Below, piece by piece: positions 1-12,200 of a stretch of 64,000 bases of DNA. Made by a program: the position numbers and the translations under genes. A model generated the notes under the pieces. That model ran no database searches, was not told the origin of the DNA, and worked only from the letters and a program-made list of their open reading frames with translations. Origin of the DNA: Gnetum montanum (taxonomy: Eukaryota > Streptophyta > Gnetopsida > Gnetales > Gnetaceae); assembly GCA_015680685.1 (NCBI GenBank), contig MNCI01030629.1:21297-85296 (forward strand), written 5' to 3'. How positions within the stretch are numbered: position 1 is the first letter of the stretch; every line of letters starts with the position of its first letter.

Positions 1-251
1 GGTAATTACTTTTTAGCATTTATTATTCTCTTTCTTTCCAATCAGATTTTTTTGAAAATGCATTTGTTGACATTGGCCATTGGCCCACAACACGTTTGCC
101 TTTCTTTTCTGGCATCGAAGTCTTTGACTATTATGATTAATGGTCTTTTGGATTTTGACGAAGCATTAAAGAATTTTATCTTTGGGAGAGTTTACGATAA
201 ATATATTACAAGGAACCAAAATTTACATGAGAATATTTTCAACATTGGCAG

Positions 252-753
252 GTTGAACGAATTGCTGCAGATCCACATCCTGATCCATCTGACATTGAAA
301 AAGGCAAGAAAATGCTAAAAGTAAGAATAAATGTTTTTACTTTTGTTTTTACCGTTTTATCAGTCAAATACAGCATTTTCATACTCAATCTTCCACAGGA
401 CCAAGAGCAAACGCTAATGAATTTCATATCATTACTGGGAGAGACTTCGGATGGGGAGAGTGGTATGTACATTCTTAAGGGTAAAAACAATTATATACCC
501 TTTTTTTTGTTACATCTTGTACTATTCAATGTTTATAGGAGATGTTCGGCGTCCAGTTCCATCCCGTACGGAATCCATGGATGGTGAGAGAGGTTGGAGA
601 AATCGGCCATATGCAGGAAAAATGAATGCTGCTGTTTCTGATTATGACATGGTAGGAGATCGACACGAAGGATCAGATGGGGATAGGGAGCATATTATTG
701 GCGAAGGAGGTGTACCATTTGATGAGGCACATGACAGAGATGATGATATGTGA
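252..753 (+). CDS. Three terminal exons of an unidentified host gene
   Basis: Three exons read in one frame across canonical introns: 252-320 (acceptor TTGGCAG, donor GTAAG at 321), 399-462 (acceptor CCACAG, donor GTATGT at 463) and 539-753 (acceptor TTTATAG), with a TGA stop at 751-753. The C-terminal product of about 115 residues is charged. It begins VERIAADPHPDPSD, passes through a Lys/Glu-rich helix-like stretch and ends in an acidic tail, EAHDRDDDM. No stop interrupts the spliced frame, unlike the transposons around it, so this looks like a functional gene whose 5' exons lie outside the window. I do not recognise the family and give no function. The AT-rich DNA after the stop is probably 3' UTR. 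Confidence 0.62.
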
Positions 754-2394
754 CTCATCATAACCTGATGTTCACTAATTTAGTTTCTTAAAGATTGCCC
801 TTTTGTGTTGTACCATAAATTACTGTTTTCACTGAAATTCTCCCTGGCATTTAATTCTTATGTATTTGCTCAAAAGGGTTGCTATCTGCAAAGTTTTTTC
901 CTGAAAATTCGCTGCAGAATGTGTATACCCTTTTTGATTGTTTGCTGGTCGACATATGGATGCCCAAGGCTTCTTCCTTGTTGATAGCTATAGCTTATGA
1001 TAACATGAAATGGTTTGATCCTCCTGAAATTGGGCATGATTGCTGGTCTATTTTGGCAAATCGATTAGGCTAGCTGCAGATTAACCAAAATACATCTGTA
1101 ATATATTTTATTTTTGTTCTTTTGCATGCATAGAATGCAAATATTTTTAACGTTTTTTAATTATCGGTATATGCATTTAGTTTCATGTTAATTTATTTTC
1201 ATGCGTAGATGTAGGTTTTGAAGTCCAGGTTTACCGTTAGTGATCTAACCATATAGCTGAGGAGATGAGGATAGCATTGTTTTACCAGAGAAAATCCTAG
1301 TAAGTGGCATCTATACAATACGTAACACGGTTGTGGAGTAACTACAATTTTTATCTTTGAGAGAGAATTGGAGAAAGAGATTGTGGCTTGTGCTGAGAAG
1401 AGCAGGGAAGCCATAGTTTCAAGTTTGATTTGGTTAATAAAATCCACCACGTATAAGTTTTGTTGTTTGGGGCATTTCGAAGTTTCCTTTCCCTTGTACT
1501 TTATTATTTCAATAAGGTGAGGTGATTATGTCCATGTTGGTACGTCGCAAAGTTCTTCTGTGGAATGAATTCTAGTAGTAACATGATTTTAAACATGTGT
1601 ATTCAATGTTAGGAATAATTGTTGAAGATGTAGTTTGGAAGTAGTGGTGTTAGGAGGATTTGAATAGATATTGTAGCTGAGGAACCCATAGGGGTCCTTA
1701 GTTCAATAAGAACTTGGGTTGAAACTTGTATTATAGAAAAGAAAGAGATTTTATTTTATTTTAATTAAAGTAGATTGCTACGTTTAGGTTTTAGCTGCCT
1801 TGTCTTGCTTAATATAAAAGTTGGGCTTTTTACATTATCTATTTGTGTAGTTTATATTTGGCTGATAGAACTAAAGAGGGATTCTATGCAACCTTTGTTG
1901 CAGTCTTGGTCTTGTGATTAAAATCTACAACCTTGCATAAGTTTTATTTCTCTTATATTTTATTATTCTAATATCATGATTATATTTGTTTTGAATAGGT
2001 TGCAAAGTTTTTGCATCAAGAGTGTTATAGTTTTAAAAGTTTTAGGCAAATGTAAGAAATTTATGATGTTTTCTCTTTGGTTTATAGATGTATTGTGTAG
2101 TTTCTAATTTTTGGTTTATTGGTTTTTCTGAATTATGCATATTGTATTAGCATTGATATATTGATTATCTTGGTATGAATTAATTATTTATGCTTCAATT
2201 TGGAAGATAGTTATGATTTTGGCATTTTATTTAAAATGTTTGTTTTCTCTATATTTGTTAGTTTTATTTTTGATTTGTTTCTTGGATTTTGCATTTTTGT
2301 TTTTGATAGTTGGTGAATTTGATCTCAATTTTCATGTTTTTGTCACCTTCTACTTGTTTTCTATGTTAGGATAACTATTTACCAAAGAGATGAA
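754..2394. other. AT-rich 3' UTR and intergenic DNA
   Basis: No supported gene. The first few hundred bases probably include the 3' UTR of the gene ending at 753. Short open frames here (for example 879-1073) have no coding character that I can see. Confidence 0.5.
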
Positions 2395-4450
2395 GTGTCG
2401 GTAATCTAGGTCCAAGTTGCAATGAATCAACTATCAAGAATCAATATCCTTTGCTTAGACATAATGATTTATTTGATTAGTTAAGAGAAGCTAAGATGCT
2501 CTCAAAGATTGATTTCAAATGAGAATATCACAAAGTAAAAGTGGAATATATTCCTAAGATTGATTTTTGGACAAAATATGAACAATAAGACTTATTTGCT
2601 ATGCCTTTTGGATTAACCAATGCTTCAACCATTTTTTTACATTTAATAAAAAATGTTACATGATCTTATTTGGATTGCTTTATTCTTGTTTTAGACCACA
2701 AAGAACATTTGTGAATTATGTTATCAACTTTAGGAGAGCATTAGGTACTTGAACATTCTTACAAGTGTTTTTTTTTTTTTTTTGGAAAGGGAAACTCAAT
2801 TTCTTAGACATATAATATTTTGGAATATCCATTGATTTGTTTTAAGTTTTAGTCATTCATGATTGGTCTATTCCAACCTTAGTAAATAAAGTAATAAGGT
2901 TCTTGGGATTATTTGGTTATTATAGAAACTTTGTAGAAAACTTATTTTAGTTGGTTATTTTTGTTTGTAATGATGCTTGCCAAATAGCTTTTATTGAATC
3001 TTTCCAATCGTTAAAAATCTTATGATATCTATAAGAGAAATGTTTGGATGATATTCATGCAACAAGGTAAGAAAGACACTTGTGACTTATGCTTTTAGAT
3101 AATTAAAGCATCATGAGACTAAGTATTCAAAACATAATCTTGAACTTGGTGCCATAATGTTTGCTCTCAAAATTTGGATACATTATTTGTATGGTGAATA
3201 GATTACTTTATGGATAGACTATAAATGTCTATAGTATATAATGAATTAGCCTAAACTGAATATGAGACAAAGAAGGTGAGTAGAGTTATTGGTAGATTTT
3301 GATTATAGTTTAGTATTATCTAAGTAAAGGGAATACAATGATAGATGCTTTAAGTAGGATAATTGGGAAAATTTTGTAGTTTCACTATTCTACCTAGTTT
3401 AAAGGATGAGTTTCTTCTTCAAAAAAAAAAAAGAAAAAAAAAAGCCTTAGATCCTTATTATCAAGGTAAGGTATTTGCATTGATAAAAAAGGATTAATTC
3501 CTAATATTGAATAATTTAGACTTGTTGAAATACAAAGTAAAAATGTATGTATTAGAAGTGATCTATCAAAAACTTTTGGAGAAAACATATTTGAGTAAGT
3601 ACTAGATGTATTTAAGCAGTGACAAAATGTATTAGAATATTAAGAAGCATTATTGGTGATCTAATATTAAGAAAGAAATAGGCAATTTTATGGCTAAGTA
3701 TTTGGTGTGCCAAAAAATAAAAGTTTAGTATCAAAGACCTAGTGGGTACTTGTATCCACAGAACATTCCATAGTGGAGGTGGAAAGTGATTGATATGGGT
3801 TTCATCACAAGTTTGTCTCAAATTAGGAATGGGAGGTATGGCATCCTTGTCGTTATAGTTTTTTTTTTTTTTTTTTTTTGGGGAGGAAATCTTATTATTT
3901 TTTGGTTACAAAGATACCAGAAAGTGTAGAGGATAGTGCATAATTATCTCTTAGAAATTGTCAAACAACATGGTGTATTGGGAAATATTGTTTTAGATAG
4001 AGTTCACATCCAAACTTTTGCGAGGTTTCCAAAAAGACATGAGAATAAAGTTGAATTTATGTTCAACTCATCATTCCCAAAAAGAGGACCAAACATAACA
4101 TATAAATCAAATTTTAAAAGACATGCTAATGACATGTATGTTGGAGTACATAAATAGTTGGAATGGATTATTACATTTGGTTAAGTTTGCCTACAATAGT
4201 TAAAGGTAGCCTCATATGTTGTGCACCTTTGTGTTGGAATACTTTAAAAGATTGATAGCAAATTAGGATAGATATCATGGAATGGACTATATAACAAAGC
4301 AAATTAAAGTGATTAGGGATAGATTAAAGGTAGCTTAGGATAAATATTTTGAGTATGAAAATAATAGAAGAAGGCCTTTAGAATGTAATATTGTTGATTT
4401 TGTTTTCCTTAGGTGTCTTCTTTGAAAAGACTTATGCAGTTTGGTTAAAA
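2395..4450 (+). mobile_element. Decayed Ty3/gypsy (chromovirus-like) pol remnant
   Basis: Fragments of a chromovirus-type polyprotein can be read in order on the plus strand despite dozens of stops and frameshifts. RT motifs come first (STIKNQYPL then DLFD near 2,440-2,480, SKIDF near 2,505, MPFGLTNAS near 2,605). Then comes the RT/RNase H junction (FLGLFGYYRNFVE near 2,905) and RNase H-like KHHETKYSKHNLELG near 3,105. Integrase pieces follow: a zinc-finger side reading FMAKYLVCQK near 3,690 and the downstream fragment at 3,936-4,157. Poly-T and poly-A runs (about 2,768, 3,421 and 3,859) interrupt it. No LTRs were recognised on either side. It is far more eroded than the Athila and Tat elements further right, so it is probably the oldest insertion here. 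Confidence 0.8.
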
Positions 4451-5597
4451 GGGAAAGTCAACATCCCAAAAATAATATTTATAATCAGCAAAAAAATTTC
4501 AAAGTGCATCATACGTTTAACATTGAATAGCAAGTAGGAAAAACAACATAGAAAGTAAAAATTTTCCAATTTTAGAGATGTATGCATTGGTGTACAAATT
4601 TAGAATTGAAATAGTGCTTCGAAAAATCAAGAGAAGAAAATAAAGTAGGGAGAATAATCTCAATCCAAAAACATTTACATCACTTTCAACATTTGTACTT
4701 TAACTTAAAACCATAAAAGGATTTGAGGTAACAATAGAAAAATATAGGACATTTTGAGATTTTGAAAAGAGTTGGTGAACTAACCATCTAGACAATACAA
4801 TATTTGATTATCTACAAATTTAAACTTTCAATCTTCCATTTTGTTTTAAGTACTTTCCATCTAACATAGTGATTTCAATTGTTACAAGAAAAATATAATC
4901 AAAATGAAGCAATCCTGCTTTAACTACTCTATTAATTATATAATAAAAAAATGGCTAAGGATTTATTGTTAATACTACAAATTGGACATCGCTAAGAAAA
5001 ATGATTTTGAAGGTTATCTAGATTAATTCCATCAAGCTTTTAGGAAAGATATTCACCGATCATATGCTAGTATTCATAAATTCGTTAGAAAACATAAAAA
5101 TCTGGTGTTAGAATTTTAGCATTTTTTGAAAATCATGTTACTATAGTCCATTCCTTATTTACTTTTAAAACAACCAATCTTTTTACTAGGAAAATGATAT
5201 TTAAATATGATTTTCCAAGTTTCCTTTTTCCATAAAGATCTAACCATTCATTTCACTACTAGAAGATGACATCAAATTTTCAAAAAAGGAATTCCCAAAT
5301 TATTGTACTTAAGTTAGTAGGTATTCCAAGATACGCCCTTAAAAAGCTTTCTCATAATTAAAGTTTCCTCCTAAATAATATCCAAGAATTTTATTAACAA
5401 AATCATAAGCAGATTAATGAGTATTGTTTATAATGTGAAATGTGTCTATCATGCAAACCTTGATGTATTCCCTCCATTTTAACACATTTCCTCATCCTTA
5501 ATAAGTTTATGTTAAGTCCTTGGTTCATGTTTCAAGTCATGTTGAAGTCTAAGTACGAGCTAGAAGTCCTTGTTTTAATTCAAAGTTTATGATAATC
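4451..5597. other. AT-rich intergenic DNA, nothing recognised
   Basis: Strongly AT-rich with stops in all frames. It may contain the eroded 3' end of the preceding chromovirus remnant, but I see no LTR or gene. Confidence 0.4.
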
Positions 5598-6220
5598 TTA
5601 TAATAAATTTAGTTTTAGTTGCAAATCAATATAGCAAAAATGTTCCATGCATCAATAGAACAAACTTTGTGAAAAATAAAATAATTTATCATATAACTCT
5701 ATTTTAAAAAAACAAATCATACATATCCAACAAAAACTTGTTCTTAGCAATTATACAAATCCAACAAAACCTACTCTCACCAATTTTCTAGGTAAAATGG
5801 CTAGCATGTTTTCAATGAAAATATCAAGATTCTATTTACATCTTGTGCACCACACACTTTTGTTCATCTTGAACCTCATCTAGCTCATATTGTCAAATCA
5901 AATTGAACAATTGATTTACTCAATAAATACATAAGATCTTTCGTTTGGAAGAAACCAATTTCAGGGTATTATAATAAATTTAGTTTTAGTTTCAATTCAA
6001 TACCATGAAAATGTTCCATGTACCATTTTATCAAACTTCATCATGAATAAAATAATTTCTTCATTGTATACCTATTTCAAGAAAGAAATTTATACAAATC
6101 CCACAAAAAACATATTCTCTCCAATTTTTTAGGTAAAATGGATGGCATTTTTTTCAAAGTAAATATCAAGAATCTATGAAAAACATTTTGCTCATCACCC
6201 ATATTTGTTCATCTTGAACA
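5598..6220 (+). repeat. Diverged direct duplication, two copies of about 260 bp
   Basis: Copy one (about 5,598-5,874) and copy two (about 5,968-6,220) share a series of collinear blocks: TTATAATAAATTTAGTTTTA, AATGTTCCATG, AATAAAATAATTT, TTATACAAATCC, TAGGTAAAATGG, ATATCAAGA and TTGTTCATCTTGAAC. They are separated by substitutions and small indels. The copy spacing is about 370 bp. The second copy ends just beside the stop codon of the DnaJ zinc-finger gene, so it may lie in that gene's 3' flank. Confidence 0.7.
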
Positions 6221-6228
6221 CCTATTCC

Positions 6229-9200
6229 TCAAATTAGAAAGCCAACCATCCTTTCAACGTCACCTGTCCCCAAACAAGTGCGACAAGGGACTAAGCCACT
6301 TCCACGGCAATCAAAACACCTATTCATAGACCAGATAAAAATCAGTGTTCAAGTAAATCCTAGAATGTTTTTTTGCCGGTTTTAATCTTATTAGTAATGT
6401 CTGCCTACCATTCAGGCCACTCTCCCTTAGGAAGCATAGCAAGATGTACGAAATTTGTACGCCCTGAAAAATAAATAGGCCAAATAAACCAAAATTCAAT
6501 CATTTGGCAAATGTTGAAGCTTATTAGACATCTTCACAAACAGCAGCTTCATCATCAAGACATGAAGATTATTTGACAACAGTGGGCATTATTCATTGCT
6601 CATGGATAAAGGCATTGATTACTGCTTCGAAACAAGAAATTTATGACAAGCATTCCTAATAAACTAATGCCTACTTGAAAACATTTTTGTAAACAAACAA
6701 AATATCATAAAAATAATTAAGAGATCAAAAATCATTTACTCAAAACTACTTGAAGTTTTCCTATTTAGCTCAGATGCAAACAGCCAAGTCAGTTTGCAAT
6801 AATCCATTGACATTTCTAGATAGAGAAAGCATATGGATCAACATTATCTTGTGCCATGCAATCGTATAAAGCACAAGTAAGCTATGGTTTATGTCAAATT
6901 CTTATAAAACAGAGTAGGTACCTCTTCCCTTACATCTTATGCAAGTTCTTTCTCCAGATCCGTCGCACATTGTACAAGGTTCACTCGGTTGCCTTCTCTT
7001 CCACACATGATTTGGCTACATTACAGAGAACATTCTAAGAAGTTCAGATTTCAAAAAAGAACACTGTTCACAATTAAAATTCATAATGATGTGACAGAAA
7101 AATGAATTTCAAATGCAGACATTTGTATATTGCCCTTATGAGATAGAAGACCATTAAAGAGTAACACAATATATTCCTAAAGGTCCAGTGTGTTTACTCA
7201 ATTCCTGATGTTTTGCAGCATATGAAGTTCAACCGATATCAGGTGGTAAAATAGTTCCATGAAAGACAATTATTTTCTTCTTTGAATCAAAAGGAACACA
7301 TCGCAAATTCATTGTCTTTTATAGGAATTGAATAATTGACATTCAAAGTAAAACATTTCATTTTGTCAAACTGCATGACTGACAGTTTCCTTGCATTGTC
7401 AAAGAGGATAGTAAGGTTCAGAGATAATGAGTATCGTAACTTGGCACATTTATGTTATTCTCTTTGGGCATTATGTTAGCATGACAGAAAAGAGTAAAAT
7501 CTTCAGATATTCGTAAAAACCACCATCTCAAGTACTCTCAAAATTAATGTGTCTTTCTCAGAGGAGAGACACTGCATGCTTTGGAGAAGTGCTGATGAAG
7601 TAATTTTTATAAGAAAGCATGACATCTGTCTAACCTTCCAGTTCAACATAGACATCATCCTTGGTAATGTTTGTGCCCACATTTGCATTCAAAGAGCTAT
7701 ACCATCTTGCAGGCATTCTTAATGGAGACCAGTCCGCGCCAAAGAAAAGCTTGCAACTGTCCATATCAATATTTTCCGCTACTTCGCTGTTTCCTTACTT
7801 TTCACTTGCTGTGGTTTCTCTTATAGAACCTAATCATCTGGTTCCAGCTACTCTAAATGTACTATTTACATTTTTTTTTCTTTTTAATACTTTTCCTTGA
7901 GGCTGCAACATCTCCACCTGCTCAAGTTCTCTGAAAACAGAGATAGAGAGAGTTCTCTACAAGGAACTTAAACAAAAAACAAATAATAGAACTATACAAA
8001 GGATAAATGTTTTCCGTTTTAAATGTGTAGTACGAAAAACAATGAAACATAGTTTATGTAATTTGAGGTTCTTTGATGCACCAAAACCTTAATGAATCAT
8101 ATTTGTGGTCATCCTAGTTTATATTATGTGACTGGTCCAAAAGAAACAATTCTTTCACAGTCATTATCATGGTGCATTTATCCCATCATGGATTAGCCTA
8201 TTAAGGTACTTGAAGAATTTGGCAATGATTTTCTACGGCCCGTTGTTTATCTGATGCCATAGCCTAGATGTATATTTTTACCATATCCCCAGGTTGGCAC
8301 ATGTCTTAGTATACCCCTTGGGATCAAACCTGTGACTTACAAACCATGAGTGGCATGCTCTCACCAAGTAAGCAATGCCTCATTGGCAGAAAATTCTCAC
8401 AAGAAACATGGATATTTGGATGGATGGATAGATGTATCAAGCCTCTATTTAGTTAATTTCCACAGCATGCTTCTGATATTATACATTTGTCCGTAGCATA
8501 GATTCTTAAATATGAATTTTGAAAACTAAAACAGAATTTATATTGGATCATTGACATAAGGCGCTCATAAATTGACACGCAGAGAGTCTTTTGGGGTGTT
8601 AGTGTATGAGAGAGACTTCAAATTGAGGTAGGGAATGCCACATTGATATTGAGTGTGGCACTTGATGAAAGAACGAGTCTCTTGTAGAGAGTTATTGAGC
8701 TCCATTGGAGGGAGTCTCTCAATTATGAGATCCTGGATGATACTTTGGGCTTTTATGGAATCAGACCTGGTTGATGCAATACTAAAGCGTGTGTTTTGAT
8801 CCCAAGATTGAATAAAGCATGCTTTTCTTTTGTTTCTTTGGCCTCAAATCATGTGTTTGGGGGTTTTGTCGTGTGGCTTGATATGCTCCTATTCCAATGC
8901 ATCAACATTTCCTGCACGAGATCAAGAAGCACTTGTGGAACTATTGATTAATACTGAATCCATTTCAAGTTCAAATGATCTTCAAGCTCCTTTCAAACAT
9001 ACTCTTTTCTTTTTTCAGAAAACAATGTTTTTTATTTTACAACTAGATTTTATCTCAATCATCTTCCTCAATTTTTTAAATGTATCAAACACTTTTGGTA
9101 TAACAATCTATGAAGGTAACAAAATAACTATTACCTCTCAATGTTTCAACTGAAAATGAACTACCTATGTCAATGTAACTAAGCTGTAACTTTTTCATAT

Positions 9201-12200
9201 CTTTATTATGATATATCTTGAATTATTGGCTTGCTGCATTGCTTCAAATATAAGCTTTACATTTTACTGTCCTCTTATTCAAACTTTAGCACACCCTTTA
9301 ATTTGTACATCTTCTACAATGGCAAATGCCCAAGATGTGCATTTCAAAGTGCTTCTTTTGAAAGTTGTCTAGGATTTAACATTTTGGCTATAGCACGCTG
9401 ATGGGTTTTCTTCTCAAACTTTAAGAATAAGCTTGTGCTTCTTTGTCTATCCCTGTTATTCTAAGTACATCAACACCCCTTCCAAATAACTTGCTAAATA
9501 GGTTATTATTGTCTTCATGATATTAACTTTTCAATATGACACCCCTTAAACACCAATATACTATTGGAACATCAAGGCTTTTCATCAACACATCTACAAT
9601 CTTTGTCAACCATGTGCAATTTCTTCATTCGTTTTCTTTCAGTGGGCCTCCACGCTTGACAGGCATCTTGGACCAAGATTGGTTTCTCTAGTGTGTGCAG
9701 TGGGCTGCTCTTATGGGATTTTCATTTGGGTTTTGGAGGGCCTTGGGTTTCCTTTGCACATTGCATTTTGGGTTGCCCTTGTTTAGATTCCTTGAACAAG
9801 AATTTCATGTGGTTGTAGGAAGTTCTTACCCACTGTACCATTGCAGCCTCCGCAGCCTGATTTTTGACAAGTAACAAACTGCCAACCTTATTCTATATCC
9901 TTTCCATTGGGCGATTTTAGCTTGGATTTTTGCATTTCTGTCGTTGCCTATTTGATTGCTGATCAAGCATTAGTTCCTTCATCTGTTGCAGACCTTGTGG
10001 ATTCAATAGGGTTGGCCTGTTGTGTGACCTTTGAAGCCATTTGCAGTTCCCTAGAAGGAGTCACTACCTTCGGGAACTTCACTAAATTCTAGTGAGAAGA
10101 GTGAGCTGTAAATTGATTTGCAGCCCTTTTTGTGCCCTGAAACTTCTTGTTCTCTTGTGGGTGGGGGGTTTCATTAAGCTTGATTGAGTAGTTTGTTGAA
10201 ATACGCCCCTTCAGTGAATAAACACTGCACACATGGAGATAGTTATTGTAAAAGATGGGCTAGAGAAAGTGTCTGTGTGGCCCTTCCAAAACAACCTTTC
10301 AAACCATGTCAGTGTCCTCTGACATAGGAAGACAAAAGTGTGTGACCACGTTGGAAAGCCCTTTTGTCATCATAGGGTCAATTGCCAAAATCTCCCTAAA
10401 TAAACAGTAATTTTCTACATGATCCCTTCAGACTAAAACTCAATGGAAAGGCCTTAAGGATGCAGCCAAGCAATGAGCCAGTGCTTGGTTTGACAAATGC
10501 TTCGAAATCCATTTCTCCATCTACAATATAAGATTTTTTATCATCATGCCAAGGCAGATTCAATTGTGATTATATCAAACTCATGCTTGAAACAAACAAC
10601 ATTTCACTAACTCAGAGAGTGTTTGTTTGGATTGGAACACTAGTCCATGCATGGGCTACCCAGGCTTGATATCCTTCAATAGTGGCACCCTATCATTGAA
10701 GGAGCCAATGAGAGACCACTGGAATTTTCTCCACTGAACAAGCAGGGCTTTTTCAGAAATGCAAATCCTTAGTCTGTTCGTGCAATTGAAGGGCCCAAAG
10801 TTAATATCATCTTACAAATTTGACTAATTTGCCTTAAACTAGACTTACCATGCAATGTGTTCACAAAGGACATTATGCTTTTCTGAGCACTGCCATCTCC
10901 ATTGCTGTCCACCAAGGAAGCTACTGTAGAAACCTTAGGGCCATTGCTCAAAACCCTTGGCTCTATAAAGCCACCACCTAGATCCATGTCCACAGCCATT
11001 CCCTCTTTGATGGTTTTATTGATTAAGCTTTGGTTGTTTAATTCCTAGTGTTGTTTAATTGTGTATGCTTTACCTTATATGTCCTGGTACCTGTATGCTC
11101 ACCTTGCTTAGCTTAACTGTTTAATGTTGTATCGCTTAGCTTAATTATTTACCTTAATTATTTAATGTACTCTTTCTTTGTCTCAAAAAAGTTATCTAAT
11201 ATTCTTTTTTCTGGCATGTTACATATTTTATTTTATATTTACATGTGTATCACCTTATGTTCATGTGATATCTATTTTCTAATGTTTTCTTATATTCGAA
11301 CTCCTTTTATTTCATGTAATTTATATTTTAATATTTTCTCTTTTTTTATGTACTAAGTGGATATTTTTTATGGAGGATGTCTTAGGTTGGTATGGTCTGA
11401 TGTCTCTAATGTTCGATAACTCTGTGTATTCTTGTATAGCTGGAACTCAGGATCTCAACATTATGGTTTGATGTTGATATATAAATATATTTTATTTTAA
11501 TCTCCCTTTTGATTGATTGATTGTTGATTATGTTATTGGGTACATTTTGGAGTAAGTACGACTCAGTAGCCCGCTAAAATATTTTTTCATACATGTAGCC
11601 CTTAAGTCAACAATGTAATAATGACATTAACATAGACAAGAACCACCTAAGTACTGTTAATGAAAAATGTCTGTGCTGATACACTAGTATTTGTAATGTT
11701 TGTCTGGAACAACCATGATTCCTCTAAGCTCATTGATAGTTTCAAGAGCCTTGTCCCTCATCATCTCCATACAGTTCATCTACTCAACAAGTAGACAAAC
11801 TTTAGGTTTTATTTTTTGGTAAATAAAATTTGAATGTGTCAATCATACCAAAGCAATGCTGCACATTTCCAAAATTTTATTATGGTGCTTTTCACTAACT
11901 AGCAAGCTAGAAGAAGAAAGGATTCTATCTACAGCCTCCCAAAAACTAACAATCCCAAAAGACATGACTGTTTAGGTGCAGTAGCTAGTGTGTATTTATA
12001 TAAGTCATGACTGTTTAGATATGGTAGCTAACACTTGTTTAGTTGAGAATATTTACTTTTAGTGAACATTATTAAAAGAAAATACCTGAAAACTTATGCA
12101 TATAAAAGGTTCATCACCCAAAGGTTCAATGCTCATCCCACTAAGGCAAGTCCTAGGGTGCCAGGAAGGTCAGTGGATAAGTGAGAGCCTAATCACTGTT

